64,000 nucleotides of DNA from Acidimicrobiia bacterium (GCA_030584185.1 CP129495.1:889608-953607); one strand, 5' to 3'. Counted from the first letter of the stretch, positions 22,267 to 30,329 are shown. The notes: a model not told the origin generated them from the sequence alone. Numbers and translations are program-made.

Positions 22267-23526
22267 ATGACCATCGCCCTCACCGACGACGACCGCGCTC
22301 TCCTCGCCGGCGAGTCGGGGGAGGCGGCCGCCCTGGCGATGCGGATCCTGGTGGAGATGGCAGGGATCTCCAACGCCCGCAGGTTCATCGCCGTGACCTC
22401 GGCCCACATCGATTCCTGCCTGTACCACGGTGACGCCGGGCTCGACTTCGCCGAGCGCCTCGCCGGGTGGGGGGCACGGGTAGCCGTATCGACCACGCTC
22501 AACGTCTCCTCACTCGATCTGCTCCATCCCGATCTCGTGGATGCAGACGACACCCTGCGCACCAAGGCCCGCCGCCTGATGGCCGCCTACGTCTCCATGG
22601 GTGGGCTCCCCACGTGGACCTGCGCCCCCTACCAGGCGCTGCAGCGACCCTCTCTCGGGGAGCACGTGGCCTGGGCCGAGTCCAACGCCATCGTCTTCGC
22701 CAACTCGGTGCTCGGAGCCCGTACCGACCGATACGGCGACTTCACCGACATCTGCGGCGCCATCGCCGGCCGCGTACCGGAAGCCGGCCTGCATCTCGAC
22801 TCCGGGCGTCGGGCGCGCTCGGTGTTCCGCCTCGAAGGAGTGCCCGCCTCGATTCTCGAGTCGGAGGTGATCTACCCGGTGTTGGGCCACCTGGTGGGCC
22901 GGGCCACCGGAACCCTGGTCCCGGCAATCGTCGGGCTGTCTCCGGATGCACCCGAGGACGGGCTGAAGGCCCTCGGGGCGGCGGCGGCGTCGTCGGGTGG
23001 GGTGGCCATGTTCCACGCCGTGGGACGAACCCCCGAGGCGCCCACTCTCGAAGATGCTCTTGGGGGTGCGGCGCCGTTGCTGGAGGTGTCCGTGGACCCG
23101 GCGGCACTGCGCCGGGCACGCGCCGAACTCACCACCGATGCCACAGGGCGCCTGGGAGCGGTGAGCGTCGGCACCCCGCATTTCTCGATCGAGGAGTTCC
23201 GAAAGCTCGCCGCCCTGTTCTCGGGCCGGCGGGTGGCGCCGGGCGTCGAGTTCTACGTCGGCACCTCCCGCCAGGTGCTCGCCGAGGCTGCGGCCGACGG
23301 GTTGATCGACCCCCTGCGGGCAGCGGGGGTGCAGGTGGTGACCGACACCTGCACCTACATCACGCCGGTGATCCGGGACACCGAGGGCGTGGTGATGACC
23401 AACTCGGGGAAGTGGGCGTACTACGCCCCCGGCAACCTGGGCCTGGACGTGGCTTTCGGCTCGCTCGAGGACTGCGTCGAGTCGGCGGTGCAGGGAAGGA
23501 TCGTGATCGGGGGATGGGATGGCTGA
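22267..23526 (+). CDS. Aconitase X catalytic (large) subunit
   Basis: The 419-residue protein matches the AcnX large-subunit family (formerly DUF521): N-terminal LTDDDRALLAGESGEAAALAMRIL, VTSAHIDSCLYHGDAGLDFAERL, TTLNVSSLDLL, GGLPTWTCAPYQ, ESNAIVFANSVLGARTDRYGDF and CTYITPV...GVVMTNSGKWAYYAPGN near the end. Family members are Fe-S dehydratases: bacterial ones include cis-3-hydroxy-L-proline dehydratase, archaeal ones phosphomevalonate dehydratase. Neither hydroxyproline nor mevalonate genes are nearby, so the substrate is open. It overlaps the small subunit by 8 nt. Start at 22267: CAGACT lies 6 nt upstream, like the leaderless genes. Confidence 0.88.
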   Translation: MTIALTDDDRALLAGESGEAAALAMRILVEMAGISNARRFIAVTSAHIDSCLYHGDAGLDFAERLAGWGARVAVSTTLNVSSLDLLHPDLVDADDTLRTKARRLMAAYVSMGGLPTWTCAPYQALQRPSLGEHVAWAESNAIVFANSVLGARTDRYGDFTDICGAIAGRVPEAGLHLDSGRRARSVFRLEGVPASILESEVIYPVLGHLVGRATGTLVPAIVGLSPDAPEDGLKALGAAAASSGGVAMFHAVGRTPEAPTLEDALGGAAPLLEVSVDPAALRRARAELTTDATGRLGAVSVGTPHFSIEEFRKLAALFSGRRVAPGVEFYVGTSRQVLAEAAADGLIDPLRAAGVQVVTDTCTYITPVIRDTEGVVMTNSGKWAYYAPGNLGLDVAFGSLEDCVESAVQGRIVIGGWDG

Positions 23527-23929
23527 TCGGATGCTGGTGGCCGGTGAGGCGGCCGGGGACGCACTGGTCCTGGACGAGCCGCTCTCGATGTGGGGCGGCC
23601 TCGACCCGAAGACCGGCGAGATCATCGACCGCAGGCACCCGCAGTCGGGTTCGGTGGTCACCGGAAGGGTGCTGGTGATGCCGGTCGGCCGCGGCTCCTC
23701 GTCGGCCTCGAGCGTGCTCGCCGAGGCGATCCGCCTGGGCACCGCCCCGGCGGCGATCGTGCTCGCCGAGCCCGACGGGATCATCGCCGTAGGGGCGATC
23801 GTGGCTCGCGAGATGTACGGGCGGGCGATGCCGGTGGTCGTCACCGACGAGGAGCGCTACCGGGCGATCGGCGACGGGCAGCGAGTGGAGATCGGTCCAC
23901 AGGGGTTGCTCGGGACGGCGATGGCCTAG
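23519..23929 (+). CDS. Aconitase X swivel (small) subunit
   Basis: The 136-residue protein is the DUF126-type partner of AcnX: EAAGDALVLDEPLSMWGGLDPKTGEIIDRRHPQSG, then GRGSSSASSVLAEAIRLGTAPAAIVLAEPDGIIAVGAIVA. The GRGSSS(A/G)S loop and the 'swivel' beta domain contribute to the active site of the heterodimeric enzyme (type II AcnX; some bacteria have both parts in one chain). The ATG at 23519 lies within the last codons of the large subunit gene (ATGGCTGA overlap), a strong sign of coupled translation and one complex. Its TAG stop forms the first bases of the next gene's -10 hexamer. Confidence 0.9.
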   Translation: MADRMLVAGEAAGDALVLDEPLSMWGGLDPKTGEIIDRRHPQSGSVVTGRVLVMPVGRGSSSASSVLAEAIRLGTAPAAIVLAEPDGIIAVGAIVAREMYGRAMPVVVTDEERYRAIGDGQRVEIGPQGLLGTAMA

Positions 23930-23932
23930 CGT
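23927..23932 (+). promoter_or_regulatory. Possible -10 hexamer overlapping a stop codon (GNAT gene)
   Basis: TAGCGT starts with the TAG stop of the AcnX small subunit; a 10-nt spacer leads to the ATG at 23943. The spacing is longer than in the best leaderless cases. Confidence 0.35.
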
Positions 23933-23942
23933 TCTGCTCCGA

Positions 23943-24380
23943 ATGCCCGCCTTCGACCTGAGACCGATCGATGCCGCCGAGGCACTCGGGCTCCGACGGG
24001 CCCTGCTTCCCGGATCGGAGGCACATCCGGGTGACGAACACGAAGACAGGCGCCACGTAGGCGTGTTCAAGGGTGAGCAGCTCGTCGGCGTCGGAACGGC
24101 CCACCCGCAGCCGATGCCAGGAGGCCTACATGCTGGTGCCTGGCGGATACGGGGCCTGGCCGTCGAGCACGGTCACCGCGGTCGGGGACTGGGAACGCTT
24201 CTCCTTCAAGACCTCTTCGACCACGCCACCTCGCTCGGTGGCACCCTTGCCTGGGCGCTGGTGCCGCCGGAGGCGGCGGGATTCTTCATCCGGCACCGTT
24301 TCGATGGCTCGGCTATCGACGATCGGATGCGTCTGATGTCGGTCGCCATCCGCCCGACCACCCGCTCCTGGGCGATCTGA
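23943..24380 (+). CDS. GNAT-family N-acetyltransferase
   Basis: The 145-residue protein has the GNAT core: GVFKGEQLVGVGTAHP (strands 2-3), IRGLAVEHGHRGRGLGTLLLQDLFDHA (motif A with the R/Q-x-x-G-x-G/A acetyl-CoA pyrophosphate loop, here RGRGLG) and a C-terminal AGFFIRHRFD, typical of the last helix-strand unit. It transfers an acetyl group from acetyl-CoA to an unknown amine, in the cytosol. Length is standard. It follows the aconitase X genes by 13 nt on the same strand and might be co-transcribed with them. Confidence 0.85.
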   Translation: MPAFDLRPIDAAEALGLRRALLPGSEAHPGDEHEDRRHVGVFKGEQLVGVGTAHPQPMPGGLHAGAWRIRGLAVEHGHRGRGLGTLLLQDLFDHATSLGGTLAWALVPPEAAGFFIRHRFDGSAIDDRMRLMSVAIRPTTRSWAI

Positions 24381-24469
24381 GCCGAGCCTCGATGGAAACC
24401 GGCGTGCCGAAGGGCTTCCTGGCCGGCTCATCTTGAACATCTTCGCCGCGCGTGGCATCGTTTGGGCCT

Positions 24470-24649
24470 GTGAGCGACCAGACGATCGGCAAGCTGGCGG
24501 GTGGCAGGCCGCGCCGGACCTACGGGGCCGGGCGCATCTGTTCCACCAAGGGTTGCACCACCCAGCTCTCCGCATACAACAAGAATTCACACTGCTGGAC
24601 CCATTTCCAGCCGATCCCGAAGCCGGCGCGCATCCCCGCCGACAACTGA
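24470..24649 (+). CDS. Small Cys/His zinc-binding-type protein
   Basis: A 59-residue protein with a GTG start. The Cys/His pattern ICSTKGCTTQLSAYNKNSHCWTH (C-x4-C-x12-C-x2-H) is a likely zinc knuckle, preceded by a basic KLAGGRPRRTYGAGR and followed by a Pro-rich basic tail. Similar small proteins with R-(R/K)-TY...IC...C...LS(x)YN...C..H occur in actinobacteria, by memory. The basic flanks suggest nucleic-acid or protein binding. CATCGT lies 8 nt before the GTG. The reading frame could open further upstream, but only the part from 24470 has protein-like sequence. Confidence 0.6.
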   Translation: MSDQTIGKLAGGRPRRTYGAGRICSTKGCTTQLSAYNKNSHCWTHFQPIPKPARIPADN

Positions 24650-24701
24650 TCCGGATCCCCGTCGACACGCCGCCGCATTGGGGCGTTCTCGGCGGGCGCC
24701 G

Positions 24702-25694
24702 TCAGAACTCGAGCGCCACCGCCGCCCAGTGAAACCCTGCGCCGAACGCGGTGAGCACCACCAGGTCTCCGGCGACGATGCGGCCCGCCGACACCGCCTC
24801 GGCCAGCGCCAGGGGAACCGTGGCCGACCCGGTGTTGCCGAACCGATCGACGTTCACGTACACCTGCTCCTCACGCAGCCCCAGCTTGGCTCGCACCGAA
24901 TCGATGATCCTCAGGTTGGCCTGATGTGGGATCACCACGGCGATCTCCTCGCGTAGGCGCCCCGCCATGGACACGACCTTCTCGGCGGCCTCCGACATCC
25001 GCTTCACGGCCTGGCGGTACACCTCCCGCCCGTTCATCAGGATCTGCTTCTGCTCGTTGCGCTCGGCGGCCTCGAGGGTGAAAGGCCGCCGGGTGCCTCC
25101 GGTCTCCACCATGAGGATGTCGGCTGCGCTGCCGTCGGTGCCGGCATCGGCGGCGACGATCTCGGCCCGCACCCGGTCGCCTTCCCCGACGACGACGGCC
25201 CCGGCGGCGTCGCCGAAGAGGACGCATGTGGCACGGTCGCTCCAGTCCATGATGCGCGAGATCACCTCCACGCCCACCACCAGGATCCGCTTCGCCGCCA
25301 CCTGCACCCGCGTCCTGGCGATGTCGAGGGCGAGCACGAAACCGGCGCAGCCGCTGCCGCCGAGGTCGTAGGCGATCACCTGCCGGGCACCGATGCGGTG
25401 CTGAAGGTGGGCGGCGGTGTCGGGCGTGTACACCTCGGGGGTGTCGGTGGCGACGATGATCTCGTCGATGTCGTTCGGGGTGAGGCCGGCATCGGCGATG
25501 GCCTTCTCGGCGGCGTGGGCGGCGAGGTCGAGGGTCGACTCGTCGTCGGCGGCGAACCGGCGCTCCCGGATGCCGGTGCGGCTGACGATCCACTCGTCAT
25601 CGGTGTCGACGAGGCGCGACCACTCCTCGTTGGTCATTACCCGCGACGGCACGTAGGAGCCGAAGCCCATGATCCCGATCCGCTGCGTCATCAT
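24702..25694 (-). CDS. fabH: Beta-ketoacyl-ACP synthase III FabH
   Basis: The 330-residue thiolase-fold enzyme has the KAS III catalytic triad: Cys116 in GGSGCAGFVLAL, His257 in IPHQANLRII and Asn287 in FGNTGSATVP. DEWIVSRTGIRERR near residue 33 and LFGDAAGAVVVG are further hallmarks. It condenses an acyl-CoA primer with malonyl-ACP to start type II fatty-acid synthesis. The gene stands alone here rather than in a fab cluster, so it could also be a KAS III-like enzyme of a side pathway. Two adjacent ATGs (25694, 25691) follow a GGGAG ribosome site. Confidence 0.92.
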   Translation of the reverse strand: MMTQRIGIMGFGSYVPSRVMTNEEWSRLVDTDDEWIVSRTGIRERRFAADDESTLDLAAHAAEKAIADAGLTPNDIDEIIVATDTPEVYTPDTAAHLQHRIGARQVIAYDLGGSGCAGFVLALDIARTRVQVAAKRILVVGVEVISRIMDWSDRATCVLFGDAAGAVVVGEGDRVRAEIVAADAGTDGSAADILMVETGGTRRPFTLEAAERNEQKQILMNGREVYRQAVKRMSEAAEKVVSMAGRLREEIAVVIPHQANLRIIDSVRAKLGLREEQVYVNVDRFGNTGSATVPLALAEAVSAGRIVAGDLVVLTAFGAGFHWAAVALEF

Positions 25695-25824
25695 GGCTCC
25701 CGTAGCTTGCAGTCCCCGAGGTTACGGGGTTCCCGGTAGGACCGTCGGCGTAGGCGCATGGTTACCGATCGATTCGGCAGCGCCGCAACACCAGACGACA
25801 ATGGCGGTCCCCTCAGGTCACGGA

Positions 25825-26352
25825 ATGGAACTCTTCCTCGGTTCGCTGGCAATCTTCGGCCTCCGCATCGGCGACGTCTCGATCTCATCGGTACGCATCG
25901 TCACCCTGATGCGGGGGCGTATCTGGCTGGCGGCGCTGCTCGGCTTCTTCGAGTCGCTGTTCTGGGTGAGCGCCGCCGCCATCGTGTTCACCAACCTGGA
26001 CCATCCCATCCGGATCGTCTCGTTCGCTGCCGGGTTCGCCGTCGGAACCCTGCTCGGTGGGTACGTGGAACGCTGGGTGGCGATGGGATCGGCGCTGGTC
26101 AGGGTGATCGCCCCGGTGGAGGATCCGCCGGTGGCACCTGCGCTGCGAGCGGCCGGCTTCGCGGTGACGGTCCTCAACGCCGAAGGCAGGTACGGGGAGG
26201 TGCGACTCAACTTCACAGTGCTCCCCAGGAGAAGGGTGAGGGAGCTGATGACGATCGTCGATCAGGTGAACCCGGCGGCGTTCGTCACCGTCGAAGAGGT
26301 CCGCATCGCCGAGATGGAGCGGATCAAGCGAAGCTCGGCGATCCGGAAATAG
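25825..26352 (+). CDS. UPF0316/DUF5698-DUF2179 membrane protein
   Basis: The 175-residue protein begins with three hydrophobic helices: MELFLGSLAIFGLRIGDVSISSVRIVTLMRGR, AALLGFFESLFWVSAAAIVF and IRIVSFAAGFAVGTLLGGYVE, the typical UPF0316 N-terminal region (GLRIGDVSISSVRI is the family's L-R-x-x-D-V-S-(L/I) pattern). A soluble DUF2179-like domain follows (AGFAVTVLNAEGRYGEVRLNFTVLPRRRVRELMTIVDQVNPAAFVTVEEV). The function is unknown; the soluble part resembles small-ligand-binding domains. The start is uncertain: ATG at 25801 is an alternative in the same frame. A terminator hairpin follows 3 nt after the stop. Confidence 0.83.
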   Translation: MELFLGSLAIFGLRIGDVSISSVRIVTLMRGRIWLAALLGFFESLFWVSAAAIVFTNLDHPIRIVSFAAGFAVGTLLGGYVERWVAMGSALVRVIAPVEDPPVAPALRAAGFAVTVLNAEGRYGEVRLNFTVLPRRRVRELMTIVDQVNPAAFVTVEEVRIAEMERIKRSSAIRK

Positions 26353-26355
26353 CGA

Positions 26356-26381
26356 GAGGGAGCGGGTCGCCCCGCTCCCTC
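26356..26381. terminator. Bidirectional hairpin terminator
   Basis: GAGGGAGCGGG, loop TCGC, CCCGCTCCCTC: 11 perfect base pairs, with flanking CGAG/CTCG able to extend the stem. It lies between convergent genes ending at 26352 and 26400. Confidence 0.65.
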
Positions 26382-26399
26382 CTCTCGAACCAACACCGA

Positions 26400-27062
26400 T
26401 CAGCCGCCGAAGATCTCCGCCCATCGATCGGCCAGAACCGAGTCGTAGGTCAGCGAGTATCCGCATCCCCACACCCAGATCTCGGACCCCGAGATCAGGT
26501 ATCGCTGCCCCACTTCCAGGCCCGGCCCGGTGAGCGCCAGCGAGGTCTCGCCGACCAGCCCGTCGCCCCGGAAGGTCGCCTCGGCGCCTTCGCCACCCTT
26601 GAACCAGCGGTGCACTTCGAAGGTGACCAGCACCTCGGTGGCCTCGAGTCCGTCTTCGGTGCCCTCGGCGACGTCGATCGACTTGACCGTGCCGTCGAAG
26701 GCGAACTCCTGCTGGGCGAGGGTGGCCTCGTCGAAGGCGAGGCAGATCGCCATGGCGTCGCTGCCGACTGGCACGCCGCCGACGACCGGCTCCGGGGCGT
26801 CTTCGCCGAGAAAGGCCACCGCCCCCACGGCCACCGCCGCGGCTACCGCCAACGCTCCGCCCGCCAGCGCCAGTCGGCGGCCTGTCCGCCCCTGAGGTGC
26901 CGAGGCGCTCGCCTTGTGTTCCATCGTGTCCATGCTCACAACCTCCTGGAAAAGGGCCCTTGCGTGGACCCCGGTGGTGTCCTGTGGCGCGTGATGCCGG
27001 TCGAGCGGATCGGCGCGGCGCAGCGTCTCCTGGGGATCGCCCTGGAACCTCCGCCGGCTCAT
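26400..27062 (-). CDS. Probable anti-sigma factor, one TM
   Basis: The 220-residue protein has a cytosolic N-terminus (MSRRRFQGDPQETLRRADPLDRHHAPQDTTGVHARALFQEV, the 'ADP..D....P......ARALFEE' pattern of proteins paired with ECF sigma factors), one transmembrane helix (about residues 64-85) and an extracytoplasmic domain of about 130 residues with a Cys pair (near ICLAF and WGCGYS). Its ATG overlaps the sigma gene stop (ATGA), so the two are made together. It likely holds the sigma factor at the membrane until an envelope signal arrives. The external domain is not recognised. Anti-sigma role is inferred from context and layout. Confidence 0.72.
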   Translation of the reverse strand: MSRRRFQGDPQETLRRADPLDRHHAPQDTTGVHARALFQEVVSMDTMEHKASASAPQGRTGRRLALAGGALAVAAAVAVGAVAFLGEDAPEPVVGGVPVGSDAMAICLAFDEATLAQQEFAFDGTVKSIDVAEGTEDGLEATEVLVTFEVHRWFKGGEGAEATFRGDGLVGETSLALTGPGLEVGQRYLISGSEIWVWGCGYSLTYDSVLADRWAEIFGG

Positions 27063-27658
27063 CTCCGTCTCTCCTCCTGCATGTCGACGCCCCTCACACC
27101 GTCAGGTGTCCGGGAGGGGTCCTGCGATTTCACTTCCTCTGCGCCGGCGCCAAGTCGAGCCAGCTGTCGGGCGAGGCGGCGACGGGCACGGTGCAACCGC
27201 ACCGCCACATTGGCCGGTGTCGTGGCGAGCACCACGGCGATCTGGTCGTTGTCCAGGTCGTCCCAGGCGGAGAGGGTCAGGATCTCCCGATCGTCGGGGC
27301 GGAGGCGCTCCAACGCCCCATGCACCGCCTCGAACTCGGGGGGCGACGCCTCGGACGGCGGGGTGAGGCGCTCCTCGAGGCGGGCACGGCGATCCCGCGA
27401 CCGGTACTGGTTGGCGAGCACCCGTCGCGCCACCCCGAACACCCATGGGATGCGCGCCGGGCCTTCCGGGATCTCGTCGAGGCGGCGCCACACCACCAGG
27501 AAGGTCTCGGACACGGCGTCCTCGGCATCGGACCGGGTGTCGCTGCGGCGCAGGCAGTAGGCCATGACCCGCGGGTAGGCGGAGTCGAAGAGTTGGCGAA
27601 ATGCCTCTACGCGGCTCGGGTCGGATCCTTCTCCCACAGCTGTTGGACGGAAGCGCAC
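27059..27658 (-). CDS. ECF-type RNA polymerase sigma factor
   Basis: The 199-residue protein has sigma region 2 (FRQLFDSAYPRVMAYCLRRSDTRSDAEDAVSETFLVVWRRLDEIP, residues about 20-66, including the DAEDAVSETFL -10 recognition helix) and region 4 (ERLRPDDREILTLSAWDDLDNDQIAVVLATTPANVAVRLHRARRRLARQL, about 117-168, the helix-turn-helix for -35 contact). There is no region 3, as in ECF sigmas. It directs polymerase to a small regulon, probably under control of the anti-sigma encoded downstream. The start is GTG at 27658; a second GTG seven codons in is possible. Confidence 0.92.
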   Translation of the reverse strand: MRFRPTAVGEGSDPSRVEAFRQLFDSAYPRVMAYCLRRSDTRSDAEDAVSETFLVVWRRLDEIPEGPARIPWVFGVARRVLANQYRSRDRRARLEERLTPPSEASPPEFEAVHGALERLRPDDREILTLSAWDDLDNDQIAVVLATTPANVAVRLHRARRRLARQLARLGAGAEEVKSQDPSRTPDGVRGVDMQEERRR

Positions 27659-27691
27659 GGGATGGGGTTCCCGCGTGGCACCATGGCGGGA

Positions 27692-27844
27692 ATGGACGAG
27701 AAGCTCATGCGCATCCTCCTCGTGGTCGGGGCCGTGGTCGTCGCCGTCGTCCTGTTCCTGTGGGTGCTCAAGGTCATCTGGTGGCTGACGATCGGGGTGG
27801 CCGTGGTGCTGCTGATCGGCTTCCTCCTCAGGGAGAAGGCGTAG
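27692..27844 (+). CDS. Small hydrophobic membrane protein
   Basis: A 50-residue protein made of two hydrophobic stretches around a KVIWW turn (MRILLVVGAVVVAVVLFLWVLKVIWWLTIGVAVVLLIGFLLREKA). ATG at 27692; an in-frame ATG at 27683 adds three residues. It is divergent from the sigma gene and upstream of tRNA-Arg. No function can be assigned. Its hydrophobic pattern is too regular to be chance, but there is no ribosome site at good spacing. Confidence 0.45.
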   Translation: MDEKLMRILLVVGAVVVAVVLFLWVLKVIWWLTIGVAVVLLIGFLLREKA

Positions 27845-27889
27845 GAGGGCAGGGCACTACCCTGCTGTGCCGAAGCCTGCCATGGCCCG

Positions 27890-27962
27890 GCCCCCGTAGC
27901 TCAGGGGACAGAGCAACGGTTTCCTAAACCGTGTGTCGGAGGTTCGAGTCCTCCCGGGGGCG
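27890..27962 (+). tRNA. tRNA-Arg (anticodon CCU)
   Basis: A 73-nt cloverleaf: acceptor GCCCCCG/CGGGGGC, D arm GCTC/GAGC, anticodon stem ACGGT/ACCGT with loop TTCCTAA giving anticodon CCT (codon AGG), T arm GGAGG-TTCGAGT-CCTCC, discriminator G. CCA is not encoded. A REPIN-like repeat follows about 35 nt downstream. Confidence 0.93.
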
Positions 27963-27995
27963 CCTTGTGATGTCGCGAGACATCCTGCACACCTC

Positions 27996-28170
27996 GAACG
28001 GGGAGGTGGCCCCAAAGGCCGCAGGGGGCAGAGGCGACAGACGTCTCACAACGTTCCTTCCCCCGTAGGGGAGGTGGCCCGGAGGGCCGGAGGGGGCGAG
28101 ACGCGACACACGCCCACGCAGGACCTGCCCCCCTCCCGGCTTCGCCGCACTACCCCTGCGGGGTGAGGTG
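27996..28170. repeat. REPIN-like palindromic repeats, copies 2a and 2b
   Basis: A left-type module (GGGGAGGTGGCCCCAAAGGCCGCAGGGGGC) followed by a spacer with GCGACAGACGTCTC, then a complete unit: CCCCCGTAGGGGAGGTGGCCCGGAGGGCCGGAGGGGGC split here for description, spacer with CGCGACACA, and the right module with CCCCCCTCCCGGCTTCGCCG and CCCCTGCGGGG. It fills the space between tRNA-Arg and the membrane protein gene ending at 28182. Confidence 0.7.
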
Positions 28171-28181
28171 TGGACGGCTTC

Positions 28182-29852
28182 TCACTCGTAGGGGATCGCC
28201 GTCACCTCACCCGGCTCGACGATCACCACGAGGTGAGAGCCCACCGCCGAGTCGATGGCCCGAACGATCGCCCCGACATCGCCGCCGGCACCATCCGATC
28301 GCCTCAGCAGCCGCACCCTGACATTGGCCCGCTCTTCGATCTCCTCGATGTCGACGTCGCCCCCGGCCACCAGCATCACCGCACGGCGCGGCGCTCGCGT
28401 CTCGACCTCCCGCTCCGAGCGATAGACCAGCCAGTGGTACATCGAGGAGACCCCGGTGGTGAGCAGCAACGCCACCGGCATGTCGATCTGGCGAACCATC
28501 GCCTCGTCGACCACCTCTTCGAACAACGCCCGGAACACGACCACCAGGAGGGAGATCAGCGCCCCGAAGGCGACGGCGGCCCCCACCCCGAACACGGCGT
28601 ACAGGTACACCCGCCGGGTCACCGACTCCACCTCTCCATGGTTCTGGGTGGCGAGGCGCTGTACCCGTCGCCAGGTCACGGCCCACATCGGCACGCCCAC
28701 CACCAGGAGGGTGATGGCGGTGAGCAGCACGTCGCCACCCACCCGCTCGTCCACCACCGACGCCGGAGCCAGGGCATCGAAGACGGCAAGCACCAGGATG
28801 GCGAAGGCGACGGAGACCGTTCCCAGGCCGACACCGGTGACGATGTAGTCGTAGATCCGGTCGATCTCGTTTCGATCCCGCCGGGCCGAAGCACCGAGAA
28901 CCCCCCGGTGATACCGCCACGAGGCCAACCCCACCGTCCCCAGGCCCAGCGCCGGGGCGACCTCCCGGAAGTGGTCGACAGCGCTCATCCCGGGCGATCC
29001 GAGGAACCACTCGAGCACCAGGAACACGAGCAGGCCTGCGGCCACGACGGTGGCGATCAGCCCCACCATCACTCCGAGCAGCAGGACGTAGGCGTACCAG
29101 CCCTCGCTCCGAGTGGAGCCAAGCCCGTGCCCCAGCCAGTGCCATCCCCACACCGCCCCGCCGATCACGATCCCGGTGGCCGCCAGCCACATGTCGCGGC
29201 TGTCGGGGGCGATGACCAGACCATCCGGAGCAGGAAAGAAGCGCCTCACCACGTCGTCGACGAAGAAGGCGACGGCGGCGCCCAGTACCCAGAGCCCGAC
29301 GGCGGAGGCCAGCCACATGTGCAGGAAGGGGAACAGCACGGGCTGGATTCGCCGCCACACCCGCCAGTGTGAGGCCCACACCGCCGCCCAGACCAGGAGG
29401 CCGGCCACCCCCTCGGCATGCCACTCCCAGGCGACGAGACCCTCGGTGGCGTCGAAGGCATGGACCACGACCAACGACACCGAGAGCACGAGAGTGGCGT
29501 TCAGGTAGAGCGCCCATGCCACAGAGCCCGCTTCGGTGGGATCGGCGGAATGGGTGGCCAGCACCCAACGCCCCAGCAGGGCGAACACCGGCAGGCCGAC
29601 CACGGTCATGGCCAGAGGTGACGCGATCTCGGCGCCGACACGATCGCCCCCCGATCCAAAGGCGATCGCCAGCAACTCGACCATGCCGATGGCACCCACC
29701 AGCAGGGCGGCGAAGCCGAGCAGGTAGACGAACAGGCGGCGCACCGAGAACCCACCGCCCGGCGGCGGCCCGTCGCCGCGGCGCCGGGCCAGGGAGGCGA
29801 TGATGAACACGATCCCGCCGAGGACGATGAGCGGGATGAGGCCGGCGATCAC
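28182..29852 (-). CDS. Large DUF5671-type multi-TM membrane protein
   Basis: The 556-residue protein has about twelve or more helices arranged as repeated four-helix blocks; SVRRLFVYLLGFAALLVGAIGMVELL at residues 36-61 and RRVYLYAVFGVGAAVAFGALISLL near 410 show the recurring '(V/R)RRLY(V/L)Y...G' start of each block, as in DUF5671 proteins. The last 80 residues form a soluble domain (RRAVMLVAGGDVDIEEIEERANVRVRLLRR). Function is unknown. The ATG at 29852 is 3 nt past the stop of the gene upstream (29856), so they form an operon. Repeats lie on its 3' side. Confidence 0.75.
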   Translation of the reverse strand: MIAGLIPLIVLGGIVFIIASLARRRGDGPPPGGGFSVRRLFVYLLGFAALLVGAIGMVELLAIAFGSGGDRVGAEIASPLAMTVVGLPVFALLGRWVLATHSADPTEAGSVAWALYLNATLVLSVSLVVVHAFDATEGLVAWEWHAEGVAGLLVWAAVWASHWRVWRRIQPVLFPFLHMWLASAVGLWVLGAAVAFFVDDVVRRFFPAPDGLVIAPDSRDMWLAATGIVIGGAVWGWHWLGHGLGSTRSEGWYAYVLLLGVMVGLIATVVAAGLLVFLVLEWFLGSPGMSAVDHFREVAPALGLGTVGLASWRYHRGVLGASARRDRNEIDRIYDYIVTGVGLGTVSVAFAILVLAVFDALAPASVVDERVGGDVLLTAITLLVVGVPMWAVTWRRVQRLATQNHGEVESVTRRVYLYAVFGVGAAVAFGALISLLVVVFRALFEEVVDEAMVRQIDMPVALLLTTGVSSMYHWLVYRSEREVETRAPRRAVMLVAGGDVDIEEIEERANVRVRLLRRSDGAGGDVGAIVRAIDSAVGSHLVVIVEPGEVTAIPYE

Positions 29853-29855
29853 CGT

Positions 29856-30317
29856 CTACCTCCAGGCACAGTTGTACAGCGGCCAGAAGGCGTCCTTCAC
29901 CTGCCAGGCGTCGCCGGACATCTCCATCGTCAGCCAGGTGGATGTCTCCCAGCCCTCACCGGGGAACGGGTCCAGGTCGAAGCGACGCGGCTCCAGGCGG
30001 ACGTCGATGATCACCTGATCGCCCTGGACGGTCACGGCGTCGAAGTAGACCGCCCCGAACTCATCCAGCGAGACGGCGAACTCGGCGAGGCTGCACTGCT
30101 CCCTCAGGTCGGGCGAGAGCATCCCGTAGGCGGTGGAGGTGTCGCCGGTCATCATCGCCCGTAGGTAGGTCTGAGCCGCGGCTTGCGCCGATCCCTCCGG
30201 GTACTCCACCTCGCGCAGACTCTTGAGCATGGCGACAACGACGATGGCGCCGACAACGACGATGGCGACGGCGGCGAGGAAGACATCGTTCACACGCCGG
30301 GGCGCGGACTCGCTCAC
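29856..30317 (-). CDS. Membrane-anchored NTF2-like protein
   Basis: The 153-residue protein has a short cytosolic start, one helix (FLAAVAIVVVGAIVVVAML, residues 13-31) and an external domain with GSAQAAAQTYLRAMMTGDTSTAYGMLSPDLREQCSLAEFA, the usual 'xxxYLxAlxxGDxxxAYxlLsp' start of NTF2-like/DUF4878-type lipoproteins and anchored proteins. Such domains bind peptides or other ligands; no enzyme role is implied. GTG at 30317 follows TACGAT by 6 nt. It is the first gene of an operon with the DUF5671-type protein. Confidence 0.72.
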   Translation of the reverse strand: MSESAPRRVNDVFLAAVAIVVVGAIVVVAMLKSLREVEYPEGSAQAAAQTYLRAMMTGDTSTAYGMLSPDLREQCSLAEFAVSLDEFGAVYFDAVTVQGDQVIIDVRLEPRRFDLDPFPGEGWETSTWLTMEMSGDAWQVKDAFWPLYNCAWR

Positions 30318-30323
30318 GATGTC

Positions 30324-30329
30324 ATCGTA
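30324..30329 (-). promoter_or_regulatory. -10 hexamer of the NTF2-like/DUF5671 operon
   Basis: TACGAT on the minus strand, 6-nt spacer, GTG at 30317; leaderless arrangement. Confidence 0.5.
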
